From NCBI GenBank assembly GCA_944393255.1, contig CALXZP010000009.1, forward strand, positions 62,001 through 126,000: 64,000 nucleotides of DNA. Reading direction: 5' to 3'. The stretch comes from an uncultured Clostridia bacterium (GTDB lineage: Bacteria; Bacillota; Clostridia; UBA1381). The position numbers and the translations under genes were made by a program. The notes beneath the pieces are model-generated. The model was not told the origin of the DNA. It was given only the letters and a program-made list of their open reading frames with translations, and made no database searches. This document shows, in pieces, positions 1 to 10,300 of the stretch (its first letter is position 1; each line of letters begins with the position of its first letter).

Positions 1-2128
1 CGTTGAAGCGCTGCTGGGATATGTATTCCGAGATGGAAACGCCCTTGTTCTGCTTGAAAATGCTCCTCGTATAGTTAGCGCTCTTGTTGACATGCGAGGC
101 TATAACGTCGATCGAAAGGTTCGGATCGGTGTAATGCGAGTCGATATATTCCTGTATGGAATTTGCTATCATCATGTACTTGTCGTCTATCTGCGCATCG
201 CTTGAAGTTATGAGCGCGTCGCTGCATTTTGCCATTATCATGCCCTTGATATCGTCAAGCGTTTCCGAGCTCATAAGCTCGTCTGAAATGATGTCGCGGC
301 TTATGTGATCCTCAAGCCGGCTGTCGGCTTTCGTGTGCGCTATTATCGCCATGATAAGCACGCAGGAATGGACGGTTATGTATACATACGGCATTTTTCT
401 GATGCACTTGATAAATTCGTCCACATGCTCGGCTACCTTCTCCTTGTTCTTGAGATTTATCTCCCTCAGTATGGCTTTTTCGAGCCGCACGGGGTATTCG
501 TGCTCCGAGCTTACATCTTTTAAAAGACTGCTGTATTCTATCACTGCGCCGCAGCCGCGCACCAGACGGTACTGCATAGCGTATTTTGCGTTGCGGTACA
601 GCTCCGATACGGAGTTGAGACTGCTGTCTGAGGTGCAGAACGATACGGAAACGGTGACGCCGAACGCATTTTTTGCGTATTTCTGCAGCATGTCCGTATA
701 TTGCGTATCAAGCTTCGGAGTCTTGTGATTGATGAGGAAAACTATGTCGTATTCCTCGCCGAAGGTAGTGTAATACGCGGCCGTTTCCGAGCCTGTAAAC
801 AGCTCTGTGCCTGCGTTTGCGATACCGTAAAGCATAGGCCCGATACCAGAGCGCTCTATCTGCTTCGTGTTGTCGAGGCGTATGAGCATAACTGTGTTGT
901 ACGGGTTCTCAAAGCTTATACGGTACTCGTAAAGATCGGCTTCGCTGTAATTATAGGTGCCCGTTATGATATAATACACAAGCTCGCTGCGCTTCGTTTC
1001 CGTATACATCAGTTCGTTTTCGCGCATTGCATCGTATCTGTTTTTTATTGTTACCAGATTGCCGGCGATAAGCTCAAGGTCGCGGTCCGTTCCCGGGTCG
1101 GCGTCCGCGCCCGAGCCGGAAAGGTCAAGAATGTCAAAAACATCGTCGCGCAGCTGCTTAAACGGCCGGAAAACGGACATGCTTATACGTATGCTCGACA
1201 TAAGGTAAAGGAAAACGAGCAGCGCCGCAAACAGGATCAGTATTATTATCTGCCAGCTGTATGACACCAATATGGATGAAAGCGCTATCGTGCATATGTA
1301 AACGGAATTTAAGGTGTCCGATTTGCTGTAGCAGTATATGGTGCCGCCGCTGAAAAAATGTCCGCTCATTTTGTCTGAGGCGTATATCTTACGCGAAGTC
1401 CTTTCTTCGGACATATCCTCGCCGAAAAGCTCCGGGCGCGTAGAGGACACAACTGTCCCGCTGCTGCTCAGAACGATCATCTCCTGGTCGGGGTTGCCGA
1501 AGTCGGCGTTTATCATAGAATTATAGAAGCCCGAATCGATAAATACCGCCATGCAGGCCGTGTCGCTGTATTTATACAAGGAAACGAGCGTCTGTTTTTC
1601 ATGGGATTTTTCGTAATATTCATATTTCAAAACGTGGGGTACGTTGATGGTATACCGTCCCGCCGACGATATGAGCGCAAGAAGCTCCTTGTCCGGAAAG
1701 TTTTCTTTATTATATACGGGATTGTCGCCGGTGTATATGACGTTATCCTTAAGGTTGAAAAAATATGCGCGGTCAACTGCGGCAGAGCTGGTCTTCATCT
1801 CGTTTATAAGCTCTGTCGTCTCGGCCGAAAGCTTCGTTGAATACGGCTTTGTCATCGCGTTTATAGCCGTACCCTCCGTTTCAAAAACATCCGCCGCCAC
1901 GGCCGTCAGATTTCTCATCAGAAAATCGTTCGTGGTCTCCGCCTGGGACAGTATCTTGTTCTGGGCGGTGGTTATCTGAGATACGGCTGCGTTAGCAACG
2001 CTTATAACAAGCACGAGCGCATACGCCGCAAACACCATGCATGCGATCGGGAAATACGATCTCATCATGCCGTGAAACAGTTTATTCAGTTTGAATTGAT
2101 TATAATATTCTCTCAATGCTGCTCTCAA
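1..2128 (-). CDS. Membrane sensor AraC-family transcriptional regulator (3' end outside window)
   Basis: One-component regulator. About 709 codons are visible; the C-terminal end of the HTH runs off the left edge. I chose a TTG start at 2128-2126 because TGAGGTGA lies just upstream and the frame stays open to base 1. A transmembrane helix lies near residues 22-44, an extracytoplasmic Cache-like sensor near 45-285, a second helix near 288-311, then a cytoplasmic linker and an AraC-type DNA-binding domain from about residue 653 (VNKSANYTRSIFK typifies the first HTH). This architecture resembles YesS-like regulators that sit beside LplABC-type sugar transporters. It is divergent from the transporter operon, so it probably activates that operon when it senses an external saccharide; that role is inferred from position. 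The architecture is clear and the ligand unknown. Confidence 0.85.
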   Translation of the reverse strand, partial: MRAALREYYNQFKLNKLFHGMMRSYFPIACMVFAAYALVLVISVANAAVSQITTAQNKILSQAETTNDFLMRNLTAVAADVFETEGTAINAMTKPYSTKLSAETTELINEMKTSSAAVDRAYFFNLKDNVIYTGDNPVYNKENFPDKELLALISSAGRYTINVPHVLKYEYYEKSHEKQTLVSLYKYSDTACMAVFIDSGFYNSMINADFGNPDQEMIVLSSSGTVVSSTRPELFGEDMSEERTSRKIYASDKMSGHFFSGGTIYCYSKSDTLNSVYICTIALSSILVSYSWQIIILILFAALLVFLYLMSSIRISMSVFRPFKQLRDDVFDILDLSGSGADADPGTDRDLELIAGNLVTIKNRYDAMRENELMYTETKRSELVYYIITGTYNYSEADLYEYRISFENPYNTVMLIRLDNTKQIERSGIGPMLYGIANAGTELFTGSETAAYYTTFGEEYDIVFLINHKTPKLDTQYTDMLQKYAKNAFGVTVSVSFCTSDSSLNSVSELYRNAKYAMQYRLVRGCGAVIEYSSLLKDVSSEHEYPVRLEKAILREINLKNKEKVAEHVDEFIKCIRKMPYVYITVHSCVLIMAIIAHTKADSRLEDHISRDIISDELMSSETLDDIKGMIMAKCSDALITSSDAQIDDKYMMIANSIQEYIDSHYTDPNLSIDVIASHVNKSANYTRSIFKQNKGVSISEYISQQRFN

Positions 2129-2205
2129 AAGTGATTCACCTCAGTATATTGCCGCAAATTCCCTTTAACAAAAGGAGCAGCGGCTGATCTCTCTCTTATA
2201 AAACA

Positions 2206-2234
2206 ATTATAGCATATTGCACAAAGTATGTCAA
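2206..2234 (-). promoter_or_regulatory. Sigma-A promoter of the sensor-AraC gene
   Basis: On the minus strand TTGACA (2234-2229) and TATAAT (2211-2206) are separated by 17 bp, a full consensus match. It lies about 80 bp upstream of the TTG start. Confidence 0.8.
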
Positions 2235-2345
2235 GCGATAACAGTATAAAATAACAGAAACCTTAAACTGCGTGTAAATTTATTGTGAAAGTTCACTAAA
2301 ATCTCAGTTTTGTAACAAATCAAACAAAAGTTGAATTATACTAAG

Positions 2346-2374
2346 TTGCATAAAAAGGCTTTTTGAGCTATAAT
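2346..2374 (+). promoter_or_regulatory. Sigma-A promoter of the oligosaccharide ABC operon
   Basis: TTGCAT (2346-2351) and TATAAT (2369-2374) are spaced by 17 bp. The weak -35 is compatible with an activator-dependent promoter, which fits the divergent AraC-type regulator (inference). Confidence 0.8.
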
Positions 2375-2390
2375 TTAATTATCAAATAAG

Positions 2391-2407
2391 TCCGGCGGAG
2401 CGCCGGA
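2391..2407 (+). promoter_or_regulatory. 5'-UTR hairpin (7-bp perfect stem, 3-nt loop)
   Basis: TCCGGCG and CGCCGGA flank a GAG loop just after the expected transcription start. No T-tract follows, so it is not a terminator. It could stabilise the 5' end of the mRNA. Confidence 0.6.
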
Positions 2408-2436
2408 ACATAAAATTTTCAGGAGGTGGTTTTGCT

Positions 2437-3414
2437 GTGAGCATAACAACAGCAGAAAAAAAGGCGGCCGCAAAGCGTCAGAAGGCTGCCGATAGAAAGC
2501 TAAGACCTACCGTCTGGGCGGATATGAAGCGCAATCCGTGGCTGTACGGGCTTTGCGCGCCGGCGGTACTGTTCTTTCTTCTCTTTTCCTATATACCGAT
2601 GGCGGGTCTCTATATCGCGTTTGTTGATTACAGACCTATGAAGGGTATATGGGCGAGCGATTTTGTGGGATTTGAAAACTTCAAGGCATTCTTTGCTACG
2701 GACACATGGATAACCGTTACGGGAAACACTCTGTTCCTCAACGCGCTGTTCATCTGTTTTACCACCATAACATCGGTAATAATAGCGATCATGCTTTCGG
2801 AGATGTCGAGCAAGTGGGTAAAGAAGATAACCCAGTCGATAGTCATCCTCCCGCACTTCATGTCATGGACGGTAGTATCGATGCTTTCCGTAGCGATACT
2901 TGCGTCAAACGGTATGGTAAACCAGATAATAACGACCTTCGGAGCTAATCCGGTAGAGTTTTACAACACTCCCTCGGTATGGCCGCTGGTGCTCGTTCTG
3001 CTGAGGATATGGCAGGGCGCGGGCTTCGGCTCGATAGTTTACCTCGCTACGATAACCGGTATAGATTCCTCCATATACGAGGCTGCCGCGGTTGACGGAG
3101 CGAACAGATTCCAGTGTATCACGAGGATAACGCTGCCGCTTTTGAAGAACACTATCATCATGCTTACTATCATGTCGGTAGGTAAGATCTTCAACGGTGA
3201 CTTCGGAATGATCTACGCGATGGTAGGCTCGAACTCGATCCTCTATCCTACGACCGACGTTATAGATACATATTTGTTCAGACAGCTGCTTGAGAATCCT
3301 TCGATGGGACAAACCGCTGCTGTAGGTCTTGTACAGTCTGTACTCGGACTTTTGTTCGTTCTCCTCTGCAACAAGGTTGCAAATAAATGGAGTCCGGAAT
3401 CGGCATTGTTCTAA
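2437..3414 (+). CDS. Carbohydrate ABC transporter permease (LplB/YteP type)
   Basis: Inner-membrane subunit of a binding-protein-dependent oligosaccharide importer. The 325-aa protein has a basic cytoplasmic N-terminus and about six hydrophobic helices. The cytoplasmic EAA loop, which contacts the ATPase, is visible as EAAAVDGANRF followed by ITLPLL. The length matches LplB/YteP. GTG was chosen as the start because AGGAGGTGG lies 6-7 bp upstream. It is the first gene of the operon, followed 15 bp later by the partner permease. No ATPase is encoded here, which is normal for this family because a shared MsmK/MsmX-type ATPase usually serves several importers. The family is certain; the substrate, probably uronate-containing oligosaccharides, is inferred from the GH88 gene downstream. 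Confidence 0.92.
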   Translation: MSITTAEKKAAAKRQKAADRKLRPTVWADMKRNPWLYGLCAPAVLFFLLFSYIPMAGLYIAFVDYRPMKGIWASDFVGFENFKAFFATDTWITVTGNTLFLNALFICFTTITSVIIAIMLSEMSSKWVKKITQSIVILPHFMSWTVVSMLSVAILASNGMVNQIITTFGANPVEFYNTPSVWPLVLVLLRIWQGAGFGSIVYLATITGIDSSIYEAAAVDGANRFQCITRITLPLLKNTIIMLTIMSVGKIFNGDFGMIYAMVGSNSILYPTTDVIDTYLFRQLLENPSMGQTAAVGLVQSVLGLLFVLLCNKVANKWSPESALF

Positions 3415-3429
3415 GGAGGTAATATAATA

Positions 3430-4311
3430 ATGAAGAAAGCTAAAAGCGATTACGCTGTTTCAATTGTTGTATATGTATTCATAATCGGTTTTGCCCTCAT
3501 ATGCCTGATCCCGTTCCTGCTCGTGCTTTCAAGCTCGTTCACCGATCAGGCGTCGCTGAACCAGAACGGTTATCAGCTGTGGCCCGAGGTGTTCTCGACG
3601 GCGGCATATTCGATGCTGTTCAAGTCGGGAACGATAGTGCCGGCATACGGCGTTACCATATTCGTAACGGTTGTCGGTACGGTTTTGAGTATGCTCGTTA
3701 CCTGCGCCTGCGCTTATGCGCTCTCGTGCAAGAGCATGTATTACAGGAGAGCGCTGTCAATGATCATCTATTTCACGATGCTCTTCAACGGCGGTCTTGT
3801 TCCTACATATTTATGGGTAACAAAGTATCTGCACCTTTCGGACTCGCTCTGGTCGCTGATACTCCCGTCGCTCGTTAATGCGTGGAACCTGCTTCTCATG
3901 CGTAACTTCTTCAACGGGATCCCCGAGGCGCTCTCGGAGTCGGCAAGGATAGACGGCGCGAACGATATGAAGATACTGTTCAAGATAATCCTTCCCGTTT
4001 CACTGCCGGGTATCGCTACTATAGGTCTTTTCTACGCTCTCGCGTACTGGAACGAATGGTATAAGGCGCTGCTTTACATCCATACGGAATGGAAGTACCC
4101 GCTGCAGTATCTCATAATGCAGATACAGAAGAACATCCAGTATGTTCAGCAGAACGCTGCTCAGGCGGGCGTTGTAACAGACGGTCTTATCCCTGCCGAA
4201 ACAGTTCAGATGGCGACCGCTATCGTAACTATAGGACCTATCATCCTCTTATATCCGTTCCTGCAGAAGTATTTCGTTCAGGGACTTACCGTAGGAAGCG
4301 TAAAAGGTTAA
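3430..4311 (+). CDS. Carbohydrate ABC transporter permease (LplC/YtcP type)
   Basis: Second membrane subunit of the importer, 293 aa with about six transmembrane helices. The EAA loop reads ESARIDGANDMKILFKIILP, the characteristic motif of the MalG-like half of the pair. The C-terminus ends in the typical YFVQGLTVGSVKG of LplC/YtcP proteins. A strong AGGAGGT follows the upstream stop codon directly, so the two permeases are cotranslated in similar amounts. The binding protein begins 105 bp downstream. With the LplB-type permease it forms the heterodimeric channel; the substrate is inferred only from context. Confidence 0.92.
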   Translation: MKKAKSDYAVSIVVYVFIIGFALICLIPFLLVLSSSFTDQASLNQNGYQLWPEVFSTAAYSMLFKSGTIVPAYGVTIFVTVVGTVLSMLVTCACAYALSCKSMYYRRALSMIIYFTMLFNGGLVPTYLWVTKYLHLSDSLWSLILPSLVNAWNLLLMRNFFNGIPEALSESARIDGANDMKILFKIILPVSLPGIATIGLFYALAYWNEWYKALLYIHTEWKYPLQYLIMQIQKNIQYVQQNAAQAGVVTDGLIPAETVQMATAIVTIGPIILLYPFLQKYFVQGLTVGSVKG

Positions 4312-4347
4312 AAAGTGTGTTAAAAGGTTTGTAATTATCACTGAAAA

Positions 4348-4391
4348 GTTCTTGATCGACACTTGAAAAATCAAGAACGATATGATAAAAT
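4348..4391 (+). promoter_or_regulatory. Stem-loop overlapping an internal promoter before the binding-protein gene
   Basis: A 9-bp inverted repeat (GTTCTTGAT at 4348-4356, ATCAAGAAC at 4370-4378) surrounds a 13-nt loop. Overlapping it are TTGAAA (4363-4368) and TAAAAT (4386-4391), 17 bp apart. It may be a hairpin that raises binding-protein mRNA relative to the permeases, a secondary promoter, or an operator. No T-tract follows. Confidence 0.5.
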
Positions 4392-4416
4392 AACGGAAAG
4401 GGGAAAATAAAACAGC

Positions 4417-6015
4417 ATGAATAAAATTTTTAAAAGGATCATAACCGCGTCGGTCGCGGCGGCGCTTGCGGTCCCCGTGCTTGCGGGCTGCGGGATGAGC
4501 ACCTCCGTCGATTCCGACACAATAAAGGTCATGCTCTCGGGCACAAAGCCGACCGGCTTTGACGATGTGCTTGCAAAGTATAACGAAACGGGAGCGGTGG
4601 AGACCGGAGTAAAGCTGAGCGTTGAATGGGTATCGCCCGGCGATTATAAGGATAAGCTCAACCTGAGAATGATCGGCTCGGAAAATTACGATCTCGTGTT
4701 CGACGCGCCGTTCAACAAGCTGAGAACATTTGCCGCATACGAGATGTACGCGCCGCTTGAGGATTACCTGGCGAGCGGAGACTACCCGAACCTCACAAAG
4801 GCATTCCCTGAGGATATAGTTGACGCGAACTACTATTTCGGTCATCTCTACGGGCTGCCTATGATGAGAACGTACGGAAACGGCGTGAACTGTATATATT
4901 ATAGGAAAGATCTCGCAAAGAAATATAATGTGGGAACTGACGGACAGATAAACAGCTATGACGAGCTGCAGCAGTTCTTTGACGCTATACTCAGCGGCGA
5001 AGAGGCTTCCATGAACATGGTGCCGTTCGGCGTTACCGGCTCGAGAGGCTTCTATACACTGTTCGGACAGGATCTTGTAGACCAGGCGAAGAACCATATA
5101 GTAAGGATGAGCCTGGGCGCGCAGTCGCATATCCTGCTCAACGAGGACAACACAGAGGTAGTGGATATAGTTTACGAGGGCGAGGATCCTTCGCGCTATG
5201 CCCAGTTCCCTGAAAAATACCGCGACGCCGAGCTTCTCGGTCTCGGCAGACTGAAGAAGCTGCGCGAATGGAACAAGTATCTTGAGCGCGATTCGCTCAA
5301 CAGGAGCGATGCGTGGGCGATGTTCACAGGTCTCAAGTGCGCCGCTATGGTAGACAATCTCGACACCTATGAGCAGAAGGCTACCGATTTTGCTCAGGCT
5401 ATCCCGGACGGCGAACTTGGTATCTTCATAATCGAGGACAACGTAAGGAACATGCAGCCTGAGGCAAGAGTGACCGACCTCAAGGGCAACAACTTCATCT
5501 GCATACCGGCATGGTCGAACAAGATAGACAAGACTCTCAAGTTCCTTGACTGGCTGTTTGCAAATTCGGATAATCACGACCTGTTCGAGCTTGGTATAGA
5601 GGGCACGAACTGGGAGGCTATAGGCGACGATAAGTATGAGGTGCTGGAAACGGATAAGGAGCAGTACTCCTTCCCGGGCTATGTGCTGACATGGAATCCG
5701 AACTATGTAAGGTTCCAGGCGTCGCTGCCGGATGATATATATGAGTACAAGAAGTACGATCTTGAAAAGAGCTCGTATTATGAAAGCCCGCTTGCAGGCT
5801 TTACGTTTGACACATCAAAGCTGCAGACGGAGACCTCGGTAGTATCGGGCATCATGTCCAAAACGAACACCGCGCTTGAGCACGGCGCTCTGGACGATCC
5901 CGTTTCACAGCTGAGAGCAACTACGGCCGAGGCGCTTGCGAACGGTCTCGACGTTATCCGCGAGGAAGCAAAGAGACAGATCAACGCGTTTCTTGCCGAA
6001 AAGAACGCAGAGTAA
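4417..6015 (+). CDS. Extracellular solute-binding lipoprotein of the oligosaccharide ABC importer
   Basis: Captures the saccharide outside the cell and delivers it to the two permeases encoded upstream. The 532-aa protein starts with a basic, hydrophobic signal peptide ending in the lipobox L-A-G-C (residues 22-25), so Cys25 would be lipidated and anchored in the membrane. The remainder has the mixed alpha/beta composition and aromatic-rich C-terminal half of family-1 binding proteins, and its length matches LplA/YtcQ-type proteins (about 500-550 aa). AAAGGGGA precedes the ATG. A separate promoter or stabilising hairpin just upstream suggests higher expression than the permeases, as is common. 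The ligand is unknown. Confidence 0.92.
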   Translation: MNKIFKRIITASVAAALAVPVLAGCGMSTSVDSDTIKVMLSGTKPTGFDDVLAKYNETGAVETGVKLSVEWVSPGDYKDKLNLRMIGSENYDLVFDAPFNKLRTFAAYEMYAPLEDYLASGDYPNLTKAFPEDIVDANYYFGHLYGLPMMRTYGNGVNCIYYRKDLAKKYNVGTDGQINSYDELQQFFDAILSGEEASMNMVPFGVTGSRGFYTLFGQDLVDQAKNHIVRMSLGAQSHILLNEDNTEVVDIVYEGEDPSRYAQFPEKYRDAELLGLGRLKKLREWNKYLERDSLNRSDAWAMFTGLKCAAMVDNLDTYEQKATDFAQAIPDGELGIFIIEDNVRNMQPEARVTDLKGNNFICIPAWSNKIDKTLKFLDWLFANSDNHDLFELGIEGTNWEAIGDDKYEVLETDKEQYSFPGYVLTWNPNYVRFQASLPDDIYEYKKYDLEKSSYYESPLAGFTFDTSKLQTETSVVSGIMSKTNTALEHGALDDPVSQLRATTAEALANGLDVIREEAKRQINAFLAEKNAE

Positions 6016-6180
6016 AAAGCGTTAAGCAAAAATCAATAAATACATCTGATAAAGGGCTGCACAAATGGGCGTAAGCGCATTTGCGTCAGCCCGAACTATT
6101 ATCAAGGTAAAAAAAGGGCGGCTTCGGGACGGATGCTCCCGCAGCGCCCTCAAAAAAAATATATTGCCGGAGGACAGCAT
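6016..6180. other. Intergenic region with two GC-rich hairpins
   Basis: Between the binding-protein and GH88 genes, GGGCTG (6054-6059) pairs with CAGCCC (6087-6092) around an inner AAATG/CATTT stem. A second hairpin spans 6115-6150. The second has a run of seven A before it and eight A after it, so it resembles an intrinsic terminator on the minus strand, although no minus-strand gene lies here. On the plus strand it may reduce or process read-through into GH88. Confidence 0.55.
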
Positions 6181-7347
6181 ATGTTAAAGATAACGGAAGC
6201 AGATAAGAAATGGGCGGACGAAGTATGGGAAAAGATAGACGCTAAGATGCGCGTTGTCGCGGAGCGGAATAAGGACATAATCCCGTACACAACAGACAGC
6301 AGCGGAAGATTTACCGACTGTGCAAAGGGCGAGTTCCCGCATGATATATCATGGTGGACAAACGGCTTCTGGCCGGGATATATGTGGCTTTTGTACGTCG
6401 GTACGGGCGAAGCCGTATATAGGGAAGCGGCGGAGAATGCCGAGGAGCTGCTCGACGGAGCGTTTGCCGAATACGACCATTTGCATCATGACGTAGGCTT
6501 TATGTGGCATATAAGCGCGGGCGTGAATTACCGTCTTACGGGCAATAAAAAATCGAAGCTGCGCGCGCTGTACGCCGCGGATTTCCTTGCGGCGCGGTTC
6601 AATCCCGCAGGAAATTATGTCCGTTCGTGGAATGCGGACGCAGATTGGGATTCGCAGGGCTGCCATAAGCTCATAATAGATTCGATGATGAACATACCTA
6701 TGCTCTATTGGGCTGCGGAGGAGCACAGCGACGACCGTTATAAAAACATCGCAGTGCGCCACGCCGATACTGTTATGCGCACTCATCTGCGCGAGGACGG
6801 TACCGTTCACCATATAGTGGAGGTCGATCCCAAGGACGGAAGCCCGGTAAGGGCGGTCGGCGGACAGGGCTACGCGCTCGGCTCGACGTGGACGCGCGGT
6901 CAGGCATGGGCTATATACGGCTTCACGCTTTCATACATACATACGGGCGATGAAAAATATCTCATGGCGGCAAAGAGGGTGGCGAATGCGTTCATAGCCT
7001 GCGCGGCTCAGAGCGATTGGGTGATACCGCTCGATTTCCGTCAGCCCGAAAAGCCCGAGATATACGATACAACTGCGGCTGCCTGCGCGGCGTGCGGACT
7101 TATAGAGATAGCAAAGACCTGTACGGAATACGATGTAAAGAACTATCTCACCGCAGCGCTCAAGCTGCTTAAGGCGATAGACGAAAAGGCGGCTGATTAC
7201 ACCACGGATAACGATAACCTTTTGAACTACGGCTCGGAGGCGTACCATGCAAAGGAGTCGGGTATAAACACCGCTATCATCTACGGCGATTATTATTACA
7301 CGGAAGCATTCTATAAGCTCAAGGGCTTTGAACCTTTATTCTGGTAA
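6181..7347 (+). CDS. GH88 unsaturated glucuronyl hydrolase
   Basis: Hydrolyses the terminal 4,5-unsaturated uronic acid from oligosaccharides released by polysaccharide lyases. The start was set at the ATG at 6181, 6-7 bp after GGAGGA; an upstream in-frame start has no ribosome site. The 388-aa product has no signal peptide, so it is cytoplasmic, with the family's (alpha/alpha)6 barrel. WWTNGFWPGYMWLLY near residues 58-72 is typical of GH88. Asp104 (HHDVGFMW) and Asp167 (LIIDSMMNIP) correspond to the two catalytic aspartates of characterised unsaturated glucuronyl hydrolases. Its presence implies that the operon handles lyase products, which supports the lyase hypothesis for the next gene. 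GH105 is the main alternative, but the motifs favour GH88. Confidence 0.88.
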   Translation: MLKITEADKKWADEVWEKIDAKMRVVAERNKDIIPYTTDSSGRFTDCAKGEFPHDISWWTNGFWPGYMWLLYVGTGEAVYREAAENAEELLDGAFAEYDHLHHDVGFMWHISAGVNYRLTGNKKSKLRALYAADFLAARFNPAGNYVRSWNADADWDSQGCHKLIIDSMMNIPMLYWAAEEHSDDRYKNIAVRHADTVMRTHLREDGTVHHIVEVDPKDGSPVRAVGGQGYALGSTWTRGQAWAIYGFTLSYIHTGDEKYLMAAKRVANAFIACAAQSDWVIPLDFRQPEKPEIYDTTAAACAACGLIEIAKTCTEYDVKNYLTAALKLLKAIDEKAADYTTDNDNLLNYGSEAYHAKESGINTAIIYGDYYYTEAFYKLKGFEPLFW

Positions 7348-7359
7348 GAGAGGTATATT

Positions 7360-10300
7360 ATGAAGAAAAGAATGATTTCTCTTTTGGTCTGCGGCGCGAT
7401 GCTCTGCACAGCGGCGGGCGTTCCCGTGCTTGCGGATGAGAACGCCGATCAGACCAATGCGAATATTATAGATAAGCTCGTCCTCGGTGACGCGGATTCG
7501 GAGGCGGCGCACGGCTTCAAGGAAAACGGAACGGTATCCGGAAAGGATACGGAGGCCGGCAAGCAGTATAAGGACGAGAACGGCATATGGCAGGGCGGCG
7601 GTATCGGCGACGGTCTGAGCTACCGCCAGATGACCGTGCCGGGCGATGGAGAAGACGGCGGCAGCATAGAATTTACTGTAAAAGCCGATCCCGGAAAGGT
7701 AACGTATATAACGCTGAGAACCTCCGGTTCACAGTATGACAGGGGCAATCTGCTCATGTACGGCGAGGGCGGCGATACGTCCGTGCTTGACGCGTACAGC
7801 GGCAGGGAATACGCGGAGCTGTATAACGGTATGTACACCGAAGGCCCCTCGTGCTACGGCAGATATTACTATGCTACCTATAAGCTGCCGGAGGGGATGG
7901 TGTCGGCGGACGGCACGGTAACTCTTTCTATATACCACAAGGGAGCTATGGATTCCTACGGTACGTCAACATATAAGGCGGTAACGCAGCCGTCGGTATA
8001 TTTATATAGTATATATTCGAGCACAGAGCCGTATTTTGAGCCGGACGACGAGTTTGTCGGAACGGGCAGGGACGAGGAGATAACAGAGCGCGACATTTCG
8101 GGCTATGACGTGTCGGCATACGAATATCTCTGCGGCGAGGTGGACGACATGACGGACAAGGTGCTGTCATGGCAGTGCTACGGCGACGAGTGGGAAGCAA
8201 AAAAGACGGATGACAACGCGTACTTTGAGGGCGCGGTCATCAGGAACACCCCCGTAAGCGAGGCCGACTTCAGCGGCGAGGGCGACGCAGTATCGAGGCG
8301 CTATGCGCAGAACGCGATACTGCACCAGAACTGGTCAACGATGTCGAATCTGATGGTGCTTGCGAACGCATACATATTCGATTTCTCGGGCGATAAGCAT
8401 AATAATGCAGAGATACTTGACAGGTATTTCTCGCTGCTCGATTTCTATCAGCGCGCGCAGGACAGCAAGGGCGGATGGTGCTATTTCTCGACCGGCGAGG
8501 ACAAGGGAAAGTGGCTCGGCGTTTCGCTTGACGGAACGGGCGAGAGGCTTATCGGCGAATACTGGCCGCTGATGTCGCTCGGAGCGGACGCGATGATCGA
8601 ATCCTTCATAATGCTCAATAACTATGTCATGAACAGCGGCAAGGAGGAGATCATAGCCGATTACAACGAGCATCTTGACGAGGTGATAGACGGCGATCTG
8701 ACCGGAAGCATGGACAGAACGCGCCGCGAGTATTATATAGATATGTTCGGAAGGCTCCGCGACAGGATGGCGAACCCGTCGCGCGGTGTGGGCGATTTCT
8801 ATGCGCCTACAAACCGTGCGGGTACGGCTAACCAGGACTTCGGATTTGCATACAATGCGAACCAGTGCATGGAGCTTATCGAAAAGGAAGGTACGGATAC
8901 GGAATATTCGTCAAACGACGGCAGCGAGTATCTGGACATGGTAAAGTACAAGTACGGCGAGATGGTTGACGGGCAGAAATGGTTTTCGGATCTCACCGGT
9001 CTGGGTCTTGAGGGCGGAGCGTCGCACGGCGGCTGGGCAGGAGATTACGGAACGCTGCTTATGAAGATAACCAATGAATATGCGGAGTGCAGCCCGTATC
9101 TCCCCGAGGAAGCGAGAGAGATATTCAATGAGCAGGCGTACAATGCGTATGAGGCGGGCAGGTATTTCTTCTATGTATCGGCGAATGCAAACGGCGAGCC
9201 GGTGCTGCTTGCCGAGTGCTGGGCGTCCTCGAGAAAGGACGGCTACGGACAGCATTCATCATACCCGATAGCGGGCTTTACGGCAACGGAGCTCGGTTCG
9301 GGCGCCGCTCTCAGATACCTGCAGCTGTATATAGAGCACGATATGGGCTACTATTCAACGCTGCGCAGCGATTTTGAGGTGACAAAATCGCCGCATATCT
9401 ATACAAACCTTGTCGATGCTCAGAATATCCTTAAATATTACAAGGAGGTTGAGCGGCTCACCGCCGAGGGCAAGGTCGAGTATCTTCCCATGGAGGACGA
9501 GCACGAGGACTTTGCGTGGTATGATACGGACGCTCACGCGATAGTTTTCAAGAACAAGGGCGAGCGCGCGTACATAACTATGAACTATCGGCGCGGAGAC
9601 TGGCAGCTGAACGATTACACGAGGATACATTTCACCACCGAGACGGAGGACAGGACTGCCGAGGTGCGCTCAACGCATCAGGGCGGCATATACGAGTGGC
9701 AGGATGATACGCATCTGACTGACGGCGGGAAGCCGTATACGCATAAGCGCTACAATACGTATGAAGAGGTCAAGTACGGCAAATATATCTGCGGCATAAA
9801 CCTCTCCAAGGACGACGCGGCGGTAGGTCAGAAGGGAACGACTTACTATGCTGATACTGTCGGCGTTACCCGGGCAAAGGATCTCATATCCGGCAGGGAA
9901 TACGTGAGCGAGGACGGCGCCGATATAAAAGTTCCGGTAGAGCCGCAGGGCGCGGTAGTTCTTGAGGTGCTTGAAAGAGCCGATACCGAAACGGTAAGCG
10001 TCATATACAGCTCCGGCAGCGACGTGCTGGATTTTGATACGGTAACGGTGCGCGCGGGCGAGAGCGTCAGCGCGGAGCCGGCGTTCTTTGACGGCTACCG
10101 TGTAACGGAGAATGCAGAAAAGACTGTGACCGCTGACGGTGAAAGCGATATCGTTTTTGAATATGAGCCGAACAGTTCGCCGTCGTTCAATGAAACGGTG
10201 CGTGAAACGGAGCCAGCCGAATGGCAGATATTAAGCTACGGCACAGCAGAGGGCGATGTTACGCTCAGCGATGGCGAGCCGGCAGATATATGGTCGAAGT

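Larger units (their letters stand above)
2129..2436. other. Divergent intergenic region with two promoters and a hairpin
   Basis: This 308-bp AT-rich gap separates the sensor-AraC gene from the transporter operon. It holds a promoter for each side and a 5'-UTR hairpin (listed separately). I see no additional coding potential. Binding sites for the AraC regulator are expected here, but I could not identify a convincing direct repeat. Confidence 0.7.

Noticed and set aside
2129..2436. Search for CcpA catabolite-repression (cre) sites in promoter regions
   Set aside because: No promoter region in the window shows a convincing WTGNAANCGNWWNCA match by eye.
4249..5577. 442-codon open frame on the minus strand
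   Set aside because: It is antisense to the ABC binding protein, has no ribosome site and no recognisable protein features; it is a codon-bias shadow.
2437..6015. ABC operon thought to be incomplete because it lacks an ATPase gene
   Set aside because: LplABC/YtcP-type importers normally share an ATPase encoded elsewhere, so the absence is expected.
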